A stretch of 12,412 nt of DNA from Rhodospirillaceae bacterium CCH5-H10 (GCA_001557035.1 LSKJ01000669.1:1-12412); one strand, 5' to 3'. Counted from the first letter of the stretch, positions 1-8,836 are shown. Notes: a model not told the origin generated them from the sequence alone. Translations and numbers: made by a program.

Positions 1-981
1 CTCCTCGATCTCGGCCGGCTTGGCTTCGAGTTCGGCGAGGAGATCGAGAAGGCCGAGAACAACCGCCAGGAAGCCGCCGACCGCCTGGCGATCGGCGAGA
101 CTCGCCTGGGCGAAGCCGACCGGGCGCTGCGTCAGGCCGAGACCGAGATGGCCAACGCCCGCGAGAGCCGTGTCCGCCGCGAGGGCCAGGTCGAGCAGGC
201 GACCAAGGATCGCGAGGCCGTGGTCGAGCGCATCGCCGAGCGCCTGCGGTGCGAGCCCGACGGCGTCATGGCGCTGGCCGAGGTCCAGTCGCTCGATGAG
301 CTGCCGGAACTCGACAAGGCCGAGCACAAGCTCGAGCGTCTGGTGCACGAGCGCGAGACGATGGGCGCCGTGAACCTGCGCGCCGAGGAAGAGGCCAACG
401 AGCTCGAGCAGCAGATCACCGGCATGACGACCGAGCGCGACGACCTGGTCGCCGCCATCGGCCGCCTGCGCCAGGGCATCCAGAGCCTCAACCGCGAGGG
501 CCGCGAGCGTTTCCTGGCCGCCTTCGAGCAGGTGAGCGGCCACTTCCAGCAGCTCTTCACCAAGCTGTTCGGCGGCGGAAAGGCGGAACTGCGGCTCACC
601 GAGTCGGAGGATCCGCTGGAGGCCGGCCTCGAAATCCACGCCAGCCCGCCGGGCAAGAAGCTGCAGGTCATGTCGCTGCTGTCGGGCGGCGAGCAGGCCC
701 TGACCGCGCTCTCGCTGCTGTTCGCGGTGTTCATGACCAACCCGGCGCCGATCTGCGTGCTGGACGAAGTCGACGCGCCGCTGGACGACCTGAACGTCGA
801 ACGTTTCTGCGGCCTGGTGAAGGACATCGCCGGCCGCACCGACACGCGCTTCCTGATCATCACCCACCATCGCGTCACGATGGCGCGCATGGACCGCCTC
901 TACGGCGTGACCATGGCCGAGCGGGGCGTGTCCCAGCTCGTCTCGGTCAACCTGCAGGAGGCCGACCGGATGGTGGCCTGA
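1..981 (+). CDS. smc: Smc chromosome partition protein, C-terminal part (5' truncated by window)
   Basis: Chromosome condensation/segregation ATPase of the SMC family, acting on DNA as a homodimer with ScpA and ScpB. The frame is open from base 1, so the gene starts upstream; 326 C-terminal residues are visible out of roughly 1,150 usual for the family. In visible numbering, residues 1-120 are Glu/Arg/Ala-rich coiled coil. The conserved MGAVNLRAEEE motif marks the return to the head domain near 121-131. The ABC signature LLSGGEQAL is at 226-234, Walker B ICVLDEVDAP at 251-260 with catalytic E256, and the H-loop region IITHHR at 286-291. The ATP-binding head is completed in the dimer by the N-terminal Walker A, which lies outside the window. 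An intrinsic terminator 63 bases after the stop shows that smc ends its transcription unit. Identity is secure from the signature, Walker B and D-loop order. Confidence 0.96.
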   Translation, partial: LLDLGRLGFEFGEEIEKAENNRQEAADRLAIGETRLGEADRALRQAETEMANARESRVRREGQVEQATKDREAVVERIAERLRCEPDGVMALAEVQSLDELPELDKAEHKLERLVHERETMGAVNLRAEEEANELEQQITGMTTERDDLVAAIGRLRQGIQSLNREGRERFLAAFEQVSGHFQQLFTKLFGGGKAELRLTESEDPLEAGLEIHASPPGKKLQVMSLLSGGEQALTALSLLFAVFMTNPAPICVLDEVDAPLDDLNVERFCGLVKDIAGRTDTRFLIITHHRVTMARMDRLYGVTMAERGVSQLVSVNLQEADRMVA

Positions 982-1043
982 AGGCCACCCGAAAGAGTTC
1001 AGCCTAAAACAAACAAGACTATCTTCCTCTCTCTCAAAAGACT

Positions 1044-1079
1044 GGGCGCCGGCGGGCCTGAGCCGGCGCCCTTTTCTTT
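1044..1079 (+). terminator. Rho-independent terminator after smc
   Basis: A perfect 10-bp GC stem (GGGCGCCGGC at 1044-1053, GCCGGCGCCC at 1062-1071) with an 8-base loop is followed directly by TTTTCTTT. This is a classic intrinsic terminator closing smc. It is preceded by a pyrimidine tract (CTTCCTCTCTCTC, 1023-1035). It isolates dapE from smc transcription, so dapE needs its own promoter in the 39 bases that follow or some read-through. Confidence 0.9.
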
Positions 1080-1118
1080 GCCTTCTCAGGGCAGGGGCGG
1101 GGCTGTAGTGTCCGGCCC

Positions 1119-2306
1119 ATGCCCGATACGCTCAGCTCCAACGTCACCGATGTCATCGAACTGACGCGCACGCTCGTCCGCTGCGAGAGCGTGACGCCGC
1201 GCGAAGCCGGGGCCCTGCAATTGCTGGAACGCACCCTGGAGCCGCTTGGCTTCAAGTGCGAACGCATGGATTTCACCGAGGCCGGCACCGACGACGTGGC
1301 CAACCTCTATGCGCGCATCGGCACTGAGGGTAAGCATTTTTGCTTCGCCGGCCATTCCGATGTCGTGCCAGTGGGCGACCTTTCTTCGTGGACGATCGGC
1401 CCGTTCGCCGCCGAACTGTCGGGCGGTTATCTGTTCGGTCGTGGCGCCGCCGACATGAAGGGCGCGATCGCGGCCTTCACCGATGCAGCCGCGCGTTTCC
1501 TCGCAAGGCGTGGCCGCAACTTCGGCGGCTCGATCAGCCTGCTGATCACCGGCGATGAGGAAGGTCCCGCGATCAACGGTACCGTGAAGATGCTGCAGCG
1601 GCTGGCCGAACGCGGCGAGACCATCGACGCCTGCGTCGTCGGCGAGCCGACCAGCTCGAAGCGCTTCGGCGACATGATGAAGATCGGCCGGCGCGGCAGC
1701 ATGAACGTCGAGATGGTCGTGCGCGGCGTGCAGGGGCACGTGGCCTACCCCGAGCGGCTCGACAATCCCGTCCATCGCCTGGCGGCGATGATCGAGGCGC
1801 TGGTGCGCGAGCCGATCGACAAGGGCAGCACGCACTTCCAGCCGACCTCGCTGCAGTTCACGACGGTCGATGTCGGCAACCCCGCGACCAACATCGCACC
1901 CGGCGTCGCCAGGGCGCGCTTCAACACCCGATTCAACGACCTCTGGACCTCGAAGACCCTGCTCGCGCACCTGCAGGAGCGTATCGAGCGGGTCAACGAA
2001 GCGCTCGGCGGCAACGGCACCGTCGAATACAGTGTCCAGGTCTCGGGCGAGTCGTTCTACACGCCGCCGGGGCCGCTCAGCGACCTCGTCGCTGGCGCGG
2101 TCCGCGACGTGGCGGGCGTCGAGGCCGAGTTGTCGACGACCGGCGGCACTTCGGACGCGCGGTTCATCCGCAGCTACTGCCCGGTACTCGAATTCGGCCT
2201 GGTCGGCGAGAGCATGCACAAGGTCGACGAGAAGAGCGCCGTCGAGGACCTCAAGACGCTCGCCCGCGTCTACGAAACGGTGCTCGACCGTTATTTCGCG
2301 GCCTGA
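1119..2306 (+). CDS. dapE: Succinyl-diaminopimelate desuccinylase
   Basis: Cytoplasmic di-zinc M20 peptidase-family enzyme that hydrolyses N-succinyl-LL-2,6-diaminopimelate to LL-diaminopimelate and succinate in the lysine and peptidoglycan precursor pathway. At 395 residues it is close to the usual 375-385. Metal site residues can be placed by motif: H79 and D81 in GHSDVV, D112 in GAADMKG, the catalytic/metal pair E147-E148 in GDEEGP, E176 in VGEPT and H367 in SMHKVDE. H207 in GVQGHVAYP is the dimerisation-domain histidine that reaches the partner active site in this family. The TGGTSDARF segment (341-349) near the C-terminus is also typical. The ATG at 1119 gives a normal N-terminus, but there is no good Shine-Dalgarno at the right distance; a G-rich stretch lies about 17 bases upstream. 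The next gene begins 8 bases after the stop. Related M20 deacylases are possible alternatives, but the motif set favours DapE. Confidence 0.95.
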   Translation: MPDTLSSNVTDVIELTRTLVRCESVTPREAGALQLLERTLEPLGFKCERMDFTEAGTDDVANLYARIGTEGKHFCFAGHSDVVPVGDLSSWTIGPFAAELSGGYLFGRGAADMKGAIAAFTDAAARFLARRGRNFGGSISLLITGDEEGPAINGTVKMLQRLAERGETIDACVVGEPTSSKRFGDMMKIGRRGSMNVEMVVRGVQGHVAYPERLDNPVHRLAAMIEALVREPIDKGSTHFQPTSLQFTTVDVGNPATNIAPGVARARFNTRFNDLWTSKTLLAHLQERIERVNEALGGNGTVEYSVQVSGESFYTPPGPLSDLVAGAVRDVAGVEAELSTTGGTSDARFIRSYCPVLEFGLVGESMHKVDEKSAVEDLKTLARVYETVLDRYFAA

Positions 2307-2314
2307 GGCCGGCC

Positions 2315-2899
2315 GTGCTCAACGCCGTTGAAATCGCCCGGGGCATGCAGGGTGCGATCGGGCTCCTGAAGCGCGATCCCGCAGCGCCCGGTTACTTCGA
2401 CAATACGCTCGAAGCCTGCGTGCGCTCGTTCCAGGTGATGATCCTGGTCGCGCCGCTGCACTTCACCCTGATGCTGATCCGCTACACCAGCGTCTCTTCG
2501 ACCGCCGACGAGTTCGAGATCGTGCTGGTCGAAGCGCTGCGCTACGTCGTCGACTGGCTGCTGTTTCCCGTCCTGTTCTACGAGATCGCGCGGCGGCGCA
2601 ACTGGCTCGGCGTCTTTCCGCGCTACGTCTCGGCGCTCAACTGGGTCAACCTGCCGGCGATGATCGTGGCCGTGTTCGGCATCGTCCTTGCCACGCTGCT
2701 GCCCGCGATGCTGGCAGAGCTCATCCGCTTCGGGCTGCAGGGGCTTTTCTTCTACTGGTTTCTGGTGACGACGCGGACGATGGTGGGCGCGAGCTGGCCG
2801 ATCGCGTTTCTCCTGCTGATCGTCAACTGGGTGCCGTCGCTCTTCCTGTCACTGATCGTCGATCGCTTCCTCGGCGTCACTCTTGCTGTCGGCGCCTAG
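2315..2899 (+). CDS. Multi-pass membrane protein of unknown function
   Basis: I do not recognise a named family. The 194-residue product is strongly hydrophobic, with probable membrane segments near residues 38-57, 72-90, 110-130, 135-152 and 161-182, and an N-terminal soluble stretch (1-34) containing GYFDNTLEACVRSF just before the first segment. That 'F-D-x-T/S ... RSF' lead-in resembles uncharacterised alphaproteobacterial membrane proteins I recall, but I cannot name them. The start is GTG at 2315: a GAGG at 2305-2308, overlapping the dapE stop, sits 6 bases upstream, so it is probably translated with dapE. Its last 51 bases overlap the 3' end of truA on the opposite strand. No charged catalytic motif is visible; integral inner-membrane location is the only safe inference. 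Confidence 0.8.
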   Translation: MLNAVEIARGMQGAIGLLKRDPAAPGYFDNTLEACVRSFQVMILVAPLHFTLMLIRYTSVSSTADEFEIVLVEALRYVVDWLLFPVLFYEIARRRNWLGVFPRYVSALNWVNLPAMIVAVFGIVLATLLPAMLAELIRFGLQGLFFYWFLVTTRTMVGASWPIAFLLLIVNWVPSLFLSLIVDRFLGVTLAVGA

Positions 2900-3637
2900 C
2901 TCGTAGCGCACCTCCATCAGGCACAGTCCGTGCGGCGGCGCCGTCGGTCCGGCGCGCGCGCGGTCACGTGCGGCGAGCGCCGCCTCGACGTCGCTGCGGG
3001 TCCACTGCTCGCGCCCGACGAGATGCAGCGTTCCCACCATGATGCGCACCTGGTTGTGCAGGAAGGAGCGCGAGCCGACGTCCACGTGGATCTCCTCCCC
3101 GTGGCGGGTCACCTCCAGCAGGTCGAGCGTCTTCAGCGCCGACGGCGACTGACACGATGTCGAGCGGAAGCTGTTGAAGTCGTGGCGTCCCACCAGCACG
3201 CTCGCCGCGTCTGCCATCAGTTCGACGTCGAGCGATCCCGGCACGTGCCAGAGCTGGCCGCGGTCGAGGGCGGGCGGGGCACGGCGGTTGATGATGCGGT
3301 AGCGGTAGCGCCGCCACGTCGCCGAGAAACGCGCGTGGAAACCCGGTGGCGCCAGCTCGGCGACCAGCACGGAAACCGGCTGCGGCTTGAGGTGGAAGTT
3401 GATGGCGGAACGGATGGTTTCGACCGGCCGCTCGCTCGACAGGTCGAGATGGACGACCTGGCCGCGCGCATGCACGCCGGTGTCGGTGCGGCCGGCGGCC
3501 TGCACCGGCGGACGCTCGCCGGTGAAGGCGAACACCGCTTCCTCGAGCGCCGCCTGCACGGAGGGGCCGTTGGGCTGGCGCTGCCATCCCACGAAGGGTT
3601 CGCCGTCATATTCGATCGTGAGCTTGTACCGCGGCAC
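2849..3637 (-). CDS. truA: tRNA pseudouridine(38-40) synthase TruA
   Basis: Isomerises uridine to pseudouridine at positions 38-40 of the tRNA anticodon arm; soluble homodimer, no cofactor. At 262 residues it is of normal family length. Motifs are YDGEPFVGWQRQ near the N-terminus (10-21), the catalytic loop AAGRTDTGVHARGQV (47-61) with nucleophile D52, ARFSATWRRYRYRI (102-115) and the C-terminal SFLHNQVRIMVGTL (191-204). I chose the GTG at 3637: it gives the standard start (V)PRYKLTIEYDG and lies 4 bases after the fmt stop. An ATG 81 bases further upstream would add 27 Cys/Pro/Arg-rich residues that belong to the fmt reading region. No Shine-Dalgarno precedes the GTG, so translation is probably coupled to fmt. 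Its 3' end overlaps the convergent membrane-protein gene by 51 bp, and the acidic tail after residue 247 is encoded there. Confidence 0.95.
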   Translation of the reverse strand: MPRYKLTIEYDGEPFVGWQRQPNGPSVQAALEEAVFAFTGERPPVQAAGRTDTGVHARGQVVHLDLSSERPVETIRSAINFHLKPQPVSVLVAELAPPGFHARFSATWRRYRYRIINRRAPPALDRGQLWHVPGSLDVELMADAASVLVGRHDFNSFRSTSCQSPSALKTLDLLEVTRHGEEIHVDVGSRSFLHNQVRIMVGTLHLVGREQWTRSDVEAALAARDRARAGPTAPPHGLCLMEVRYELGADSKSDAEEAIDDQ

Positions 3638-3641
3638 GGCG

Positions 3642-4604
3642 TCAGGTCGGCAGCGACAGGACGGAGGGTGAGGGCAGCACCGTTCCGTTGCCCAGCGCGA
3701 AGCCGCGCAGGAAAGCATCCGAGGACTGTGCCGACTTGCCCGGCCGCTGCAGCTTCAGGAGCTTCAGGCCGCCGACGCCGCAGGCCACGACCGGAAAGCC
3801 GTCGCGCGCGATCGTCACGCTGCCCGGTGGACCGCCGGCCAAAGTGAGTGCGGCCGCGAGAACCTTGATGCGCTCGATACCGCCATCCTTCGGAGCGTCG
3901 AACGACGTGCCGGGCCAGGGATTGAAGCCACGCACCTTGCGCTCCAGCTCGGCGGCCGGCCGGCGCCAGTCGAGCACGCCTTCTTCCTTGCCGAGCTTGT
4001 GGGCGTAGGTGACGCCCTCCGCCGGCTGGTCGACGGCTTCGATGCTCCGGCGCAGCAACCCGTCGAGGGTCGAGACGATGAGCTGCGCGCCGAGATCGGC
4101 CAGCCGGTCGTGTACCGTCTGCGCGGTGTCGGCGGCCGAGATCGGCGTGCTTTCGGCCAGCAGCATCGGGCCGGTGTCCAGGCCCTCGTCCATGCGCATG
4201 GTGGTGACGCCTGTCTCCGCATCGCCTGCCAGGATCGCGCGATGGATCGGCGCCGCGCCGCGCCAGCGCGGCAGCAGCGAGCCATGGATGTTGAGGCAGC
4301 CCATGACCGGCGCGTCGAGGAAGCTCTTCGGCAGGATGTGCCCGTAGGAGACGACCACGGCTGCGTCGAGATCGAGCGCCTTGAAGGCCCGGGCCTCCTC
4401 TTCGGTCTTCAGGGTGCGCGGCGTGCGCACGGGGAGGCCAAGCTGGTCGGCAAGTTCGTGGACGGGAGTCTTGCGCTCCTGCTGGCCGCGGCCGGCGGGC
4501 TTGGGGGCTCGCGTGTAGACGCAGGCGACGTCGTGGCCGGCTTCGACCAGGGCTCGAAGGGCCGGCACGGCGAAGGCGGAGGTGCCGAGGAACGCAATCT
4601 TCAT
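3642..4604 (-). CDS. fmt: Methionyl-tRNA formyltransferase
   Basis: Transfers a formyl group from 10-formyl-tetrahydrofolate to Met-tRNA(fMet) for translation initiation. At 320 residues it matches the family. The N-terminal Rossmann-like domain begins MKIAFLGTSAFAVPAL. The PAGRGQQERKTPVHELA segment (36-52) matches the tRNA-contacting loop. Catalytic residues are N105 and H107 in NIHGSLLPRWRGAAPI and D143 in DEGLDTGPML. The C-terminal OB-fold domain includes VRGFNPWPGTSF. The ATG at 4604 is preceded by AAGG seven bases upstream on this strand. The gene leads a two-gene unit with truA, 4 bases downstream. Peptide deformylase (def), the common upstream partner of fmt, is absent; zapE diverges instead. 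Confidence 0.96.
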   Translation of the reverse strand: MKIAFLGTSAFAVPALRALVEAGHDVACVYTRAPKPAGRGQQERKTPVHELADQLGLPVRTPRTLKTEEEARAFKALDLDAAVVVSYGHILPKSFLDAPVMGCLNIHGSLLPRWRGAAPIHRAILAGDAETGVTTMRMDEGLDTGPMLLAESTPISAADTAQTVHDRLADLGAQLIVSTLDGLLRRSIEAVDQPAEGVTYAHKLGKEEGVLDWRRPAAELERKVRGFNPWPGTSFDAPKDGGIERIKVLAAALTLAGGPPGSVTIARDGFPVVACGVGGLKLLKLQRPGKSAQSSDAFLRGFALGNGTVLPSPSVLSLPT

Positions 4605-4655
4605 CGCCGCACCTTATAGGCAGCCGGGCGGCGGTGAGCTAGGTATGCCGCCGCA
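4605..4655. promoter_or_regulatory. Divergent fmt/zapE intergenic region with candidate -10 elements
   Basis: All upstream signals for both genes must fit in 51 bp or reach into the coding regions. The minus strand has TATAAG (plus 4613-4618), close to the -10 consensus, but its last bases also form the fmt Shine-Dalgarno AAGG. The plus strand has TATAGG at 4615-4620 pointing to zapE. No convincing -35 hexamer lies 16-18 bases from either. If the TATAAG is a real -10, the fmt transcript would start within a few bases of its ATG. Promoter assignment is an inference from hexamer similarity only. Confidence 0.3.
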
Positions 4656-5816
4656 ATGGAGTCCAGTACCCCCTCGACCGGCAAGGGCCCGAAGGCCAAT
4701 CTCGCCGCGCGCCGCGCCGCCGGCGAAATTCATGCCGATCCCGTGCAGGAGAAGATCGTCCTGCGATTGCAGGCGATTCACGACCAGCTCGGCGCGATGG
4801 CCACCGCGCAGCCCGCGAAGAAGGGCCTGCTCGCCCGGCTTGGCCTTGGCCATGCGCCGAAGCCGCCGGAAGGGCCGCACGGCCTCTACATCTGGGGGTC
4901 GGTCGGGCGCGGCAAGTCCATGCTGATGGACCTGTTCTTTGCCGACGCGCCCGTGGCGAAGAAGCGCCGCGTCCACTTCCACGAATTCATGCTCGAAGTG
5001 CAGGCGCGCCTGCACAGCCGCCGCGAGGAGCTGGCGGCGAAGGGCGCTTCCCCGGAAGCCGACACGATCGTGCCGATCGCCAAGCAGATCGCCGCCGAGA
5101 CACGGCTGCTCTGCTTCGACGAGTTCCAGGTGACCAACATCGCCGATGCGATGATCCTCGGCCGCCTGTTCGAGACGCTGTTCGCCGAGGGGATCACGGT
5201 GATCGCCACCTCCAACCGCGCGCCGGACGATCTCTACAAGAACGGCCTGCAGCGCGACCGTTTCCTGCCCTTCATCGAGCTGGTGAAGCAGCGGCTCGAA
5301 GTGCTGGAGCTGGGCGGGGCGCAGGATTACCGCATGGGCCGGCTGCGCGAGCTCGATCTCTACCTGACGCCGCTCGGCGCCTGGGCCACCAAGAAGCTCG
5401 ACGATGCTTTCCGCGCCCTGAGCAACGGCGCCGACGGCGAGCCGCGCGTGTTGCGCACGCAGGGCCGCGACGTCGAGGTGCCGCGCGCAGCGCCCGGCGT
5501 CGCCATGGCGCATTTCATGGACTGGTGCGCGAGGCCCATGGGCGCGGCGGACTTCCTCTGCATCGCCGACAATTTCCATACCGTCATCGTGGCCGAAGTA
5601 CCGAAGATGGGGCCGGACAGCCGCGACAAGGCGGTTCGATTCGTGACGATGATCGATACCTTCTACGAGAAGAAGGTGAAGTTCATCTGCTCGGCGGCGT
5701 CGAACCCCAACGGCCTCTATCCCGAAGGCGACGGCTCCTTCGAGTTCCAGCGCACCGTGTCGCGCCTCATGGAAATGCAGAGCCCGGAGTATCTGAACCT
5801 GGAGCACATCGCCTAA
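4656..5816 (+). CDS. zapE: Cell division protein ZapE (AFG1/LACE1-type ATPase)
   Basis: P-loop AAA-type ATPase of the AFG1/ZapE family; E. coli ZapE associates with the Z-ring and affects FtsZ polymer stability, and the mitochondrial relatives take part in respiratory-protein quality control. At 386 residues it matches the family. Walker A is GSVGRGKS (81-88) after GLYIWG, followed by MLMDLFF. The family segment VHFHEFML is at 106-113. Walker B is LLCFDEFQV (151-159). Sensor [17 protein letters not shown] (184-200) leads to DRFLPFI (201-207). The C-terminus carries [15 protein letters not shown] and the closing region with [12 protein letters not shown] one-residue variation in Walker A (final Ser for Thr) is tolerated in P-loops. 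The ATG at 4656 has only weak Shine-Dalgarno candidates (GGTGAG at 4633, AGGT at 4641). As I recall, zapE often sits directly before mdh in alphaproteobacteria; here two hydrolases intervene. Confidence 0.94.
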   Translation: MESSTPSTGKGPKANLAARRAAGEIHADPVQEKIVLRLQAIHDQLGAMATAQPAKKGLLARLGLGHAPKPPEGPHGLYIWGSVGRGKSMLMDLFFADAPVAKKRRVHFHEFMLEVQARLHSRREELAAKGASPEADTIVPIAKQIAAETRLLCFDEFQVTNIADAMILGRLFETLFAEGITVIATSNRAPDDLYKNGLQRDRFLPFIELVKQRLEVLELGGAQDYRMGRLRELDLYLTPLGAWATKKLDDAFRALSNGADGEPRVLRTQGRDVEVPRAAPGVAMAHFMDWCARPMGAADFLCIADNFHTVIVAEVPKMGPDSRDKAVRFVTMIDTFYEKKVKFICSAASNPNGLYPEGDGSFEFQRTVSRLMEMQSPEYLNLEHIA

Positions 5817-5872
5817 TTGTGATTGTGGCCGGGTCCTGCCGCAGCATAGGCTCTGCACCGTTTTTCAGAAGC

Positions 5873-5878
5873 AGGAGG
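5873..5878 (+). promoter_or_regulatory. Strong ribosome binding site for the Tat-signal hydrolase
   Basis: AGGAGG, a full anti-16S match, lies 6 bases before the ATG at 5885. It decides this start over the in-frame ATG at 5900 and over longer upstream extensions of the frame into zapE. It is the best Shine-Dalgarno in the window. Confidence 0.85.
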
Positions 5879-5884
5879 CAACAC

Positions 5885-6775
5885 ATGGACGGCGATCGCA
5901 TGATTTCCCTGACCGAAGGCGGCCTGTCGCGTCGCAACGCGCTGAAAGCGACGGCGACCGGCGCGGCACTGGGCACCACCTTCGCTCTGTCGGTCCAGCC
6001 GGTCCAGGCGCAGACGATGATCACCACGCCGGCCGACGGTCTCACCGCGGGCACGGTCAAGGTGAAGACCAAGGACGGCAAGGAGATGGACGCCTACCGC
6101 GCCATGCCGGCATCGGGCCAGGGCTTCGGCACCATCGTCGTCGTGCAGGAGATCTTCGGCGTCCACGCGCACATCGCCGATCTCTGCCGCCGTTTCGCCA
6201 AGGCCGGTTACTACGCCATCGCGCCGGAACTCTATTTCCGCCAGGGCGACCCCAAGTCCCTGACCGACGTGCAGGCGCTGCTGCGCGAGATCGTGGCCAA
6301 GGTGCCCGACGAGCAGGTCATGGGCGACATCGACGCGACGGTCGCGTTCGCCAAGGGCGAAGGCAAGGCCGACACCGCCAAGCTCGGCATCACCGGCTTC
6401 TGCTGGGGCGGCCGCATCGTCTGGCTCTATGCCGCCTACAACGCAGGCCTCAAGGCGGGAGTCGCCTGGTACGGCCGCGTCGTCGGCGAATCGACGCCGC
6501 TGACGCCGAAGCACCCGGTCGACATCGCCAAGGATCTGAAGGCGCCGGTGCTGGGCCTCTACGGCGGTGCGGATACCGGCATCCCGAACGATACCGTCGA
6601 CCGGATGCGCGCGGCGCTGAAGGCCGGCAGCCCGGCGGCCCAGAAGTCGCAGATCGACACCTATCCCGACACGCCGCACGCCTTCAATGCCGACTACCGC
6701 CCGACCTATCGCAAGGAGCAGGCGGAGGATGCGTGGAAGAAGGCACTTGCCTGGTTCAAAGCCAACGGTGTCTGA
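5885..6775 (+). CDS. Tat-signal dienelactone-hydrolase-family protein
   Basis: Alpha/beta hydrolase of the dienelactone hydrolase (DLH) family, 296 residues. The N-terminus has a twin-arginine signal: LSRRNALK (14-21), a hydrophobic stretch, and a likely signal-peptidase site after VQA (40-42). The phenylalanine usual two residues after the RR is alanine here. Export to the periplasm is predicted. The mature part has the DLH pattern: E89 in VVVQEIFGV, nucleophile C173 in GFCWGG, acid D230 in LYGGAD and H265 in DTPHAF. The cysteine nucleophile is typical of DLH rather than of Ser esterases. Characterised DLHs open dienelactones in chloroaromatic breakdown, but many homologues have unknown ester or lactone substrates, so the substrate is not assigned. 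The second hydrolase follows after 7 bases, suggesting co-transcription. The 68-bp upstream spacer has no convincing promoter. Confidence 0.9.
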   Translation: MDGDRMISLTEGGLSRRNALKATATGAALGTTFALSVQPVQAQTMITTPADGLTAGTVKVKTKDGKEMDAYRAMPASGQGFGTIVVVQEIFGVHAHIADLCRRFAKAGYYAIAPELYFRQGDPKSLTDVQALLREIVAKVPDEQVMGDIDATVAFAKGEGKADTAKLGITGFCWGGRIVWLYAAYNAGLKAGVAWYGRVVGESTPLTPKHPVDIAKDLKAPVLGLYGGADTGIPNDTVDRMRAALKAGSPAAQKSQIDTYPDTPHAFNADYRPTYRKEQAEDAWKKALAWFKANGV

Positions 6776-6782
6776 TCGGTCG

Positions 6783-8677
<1,895 letters not shown>

Positions 8678-8684
8678 GAAAGTA

Positions 8685-8712
8685 GGGTCTTTCGACTTTC
8701 GTCGAACGACCC
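8685..8712 (+). other. Strong hairpin between mdh and sucC, no T-tract
   Basis: GGGTCTTTCGAC (8685-8696) and GTCGAACGACCC (8701-8712) form a 12-bp stem with one T/C mismatch and a TTTC tetraloop, starting 7 bases after the mdh stop. The following sequence (GGAAGGTTCATC) has no run of T, so it is not a standard intrinsic terminator. It may be a partial terminator, an mRNA 3'-end stabiliser or a processing site that sets mdh and sucC levels separately. The structure is seen directly; its function is inferred. Confidence 0.6.
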
Positions 8713-8733
8713 GGAAGGTTCATCGATCCATCG

Positions 8734-8762
8734 TTGCCAAGGGCCTGTGGCGCTCATAAAGT
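8734..8762 (+). promoter_or_regulatory. Candidate sigma-70-type promoter upstream of sucC
   Basis: TTGCCA (8734-8739, five of six to the -35 consensus), an exact 17-base spacer, then TAAAGT (8757-8762, four of six to the -10). The predicted start near 8769 would give a leader of about 68 bases before sucC. The sucC Shine-Dalgarno TAGGA (8828-8832) is 4 bases from its ATG. This is the best promoter match I found in the window, and it lies just beyond the mdh 3' hairpin, which fits a second promoter for sucCDA. Confidence 0.45.
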
Positions 8763-8836
8763 GCCGCATCCCTTGGTCAGTTGCGTTTAAAAACTGAGGG
8801 GCCGCGGTTCACACGCCGTCCCAACGATAGGACCCC

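Noticed and set aside
1086..2219. 377-codon minus-strand frame opposite dapE
   Set aside because: Antisense shadow of dapE; composition is typical of reading GC-rich codons backwards, and there is no motif or start signal.
3638..3718. 27-codon N-terminal extension of truA from an upstream ATG
   Set aside because: It overlaps the fmt 3' end, encodes Cys/Pro/Arg-rich sequence unlike TruA, and the GTG at 3637 gives the canonical N-terminus.
5823..5850. Promoter-like TTGTGG-N16-CATAGG before the DLH gene
   Set aside because: Only about half of each hexamer matches consensus; not distinguishable from chance by eye.
4614..5858. 414-codon minus-strand frame opposite zapE
   Set aside because: Antisense shadow of zapE, which carries all AFG1/ZapE motifs on the plus strand.
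5838..5869. Possible terminator (GCAG...CTGC then TTTTT) after zapE
   Set aside because: The stem is only 4 bp with an 8-base loop and three bases separate it from the T-run; too weak to call.
5525..5884. Upstream extension of the DLH frame into zapE
   Set aside because: The full AGGAGG six bases before the ATG at 5885, and the Tat signal beginning there, fix the start.
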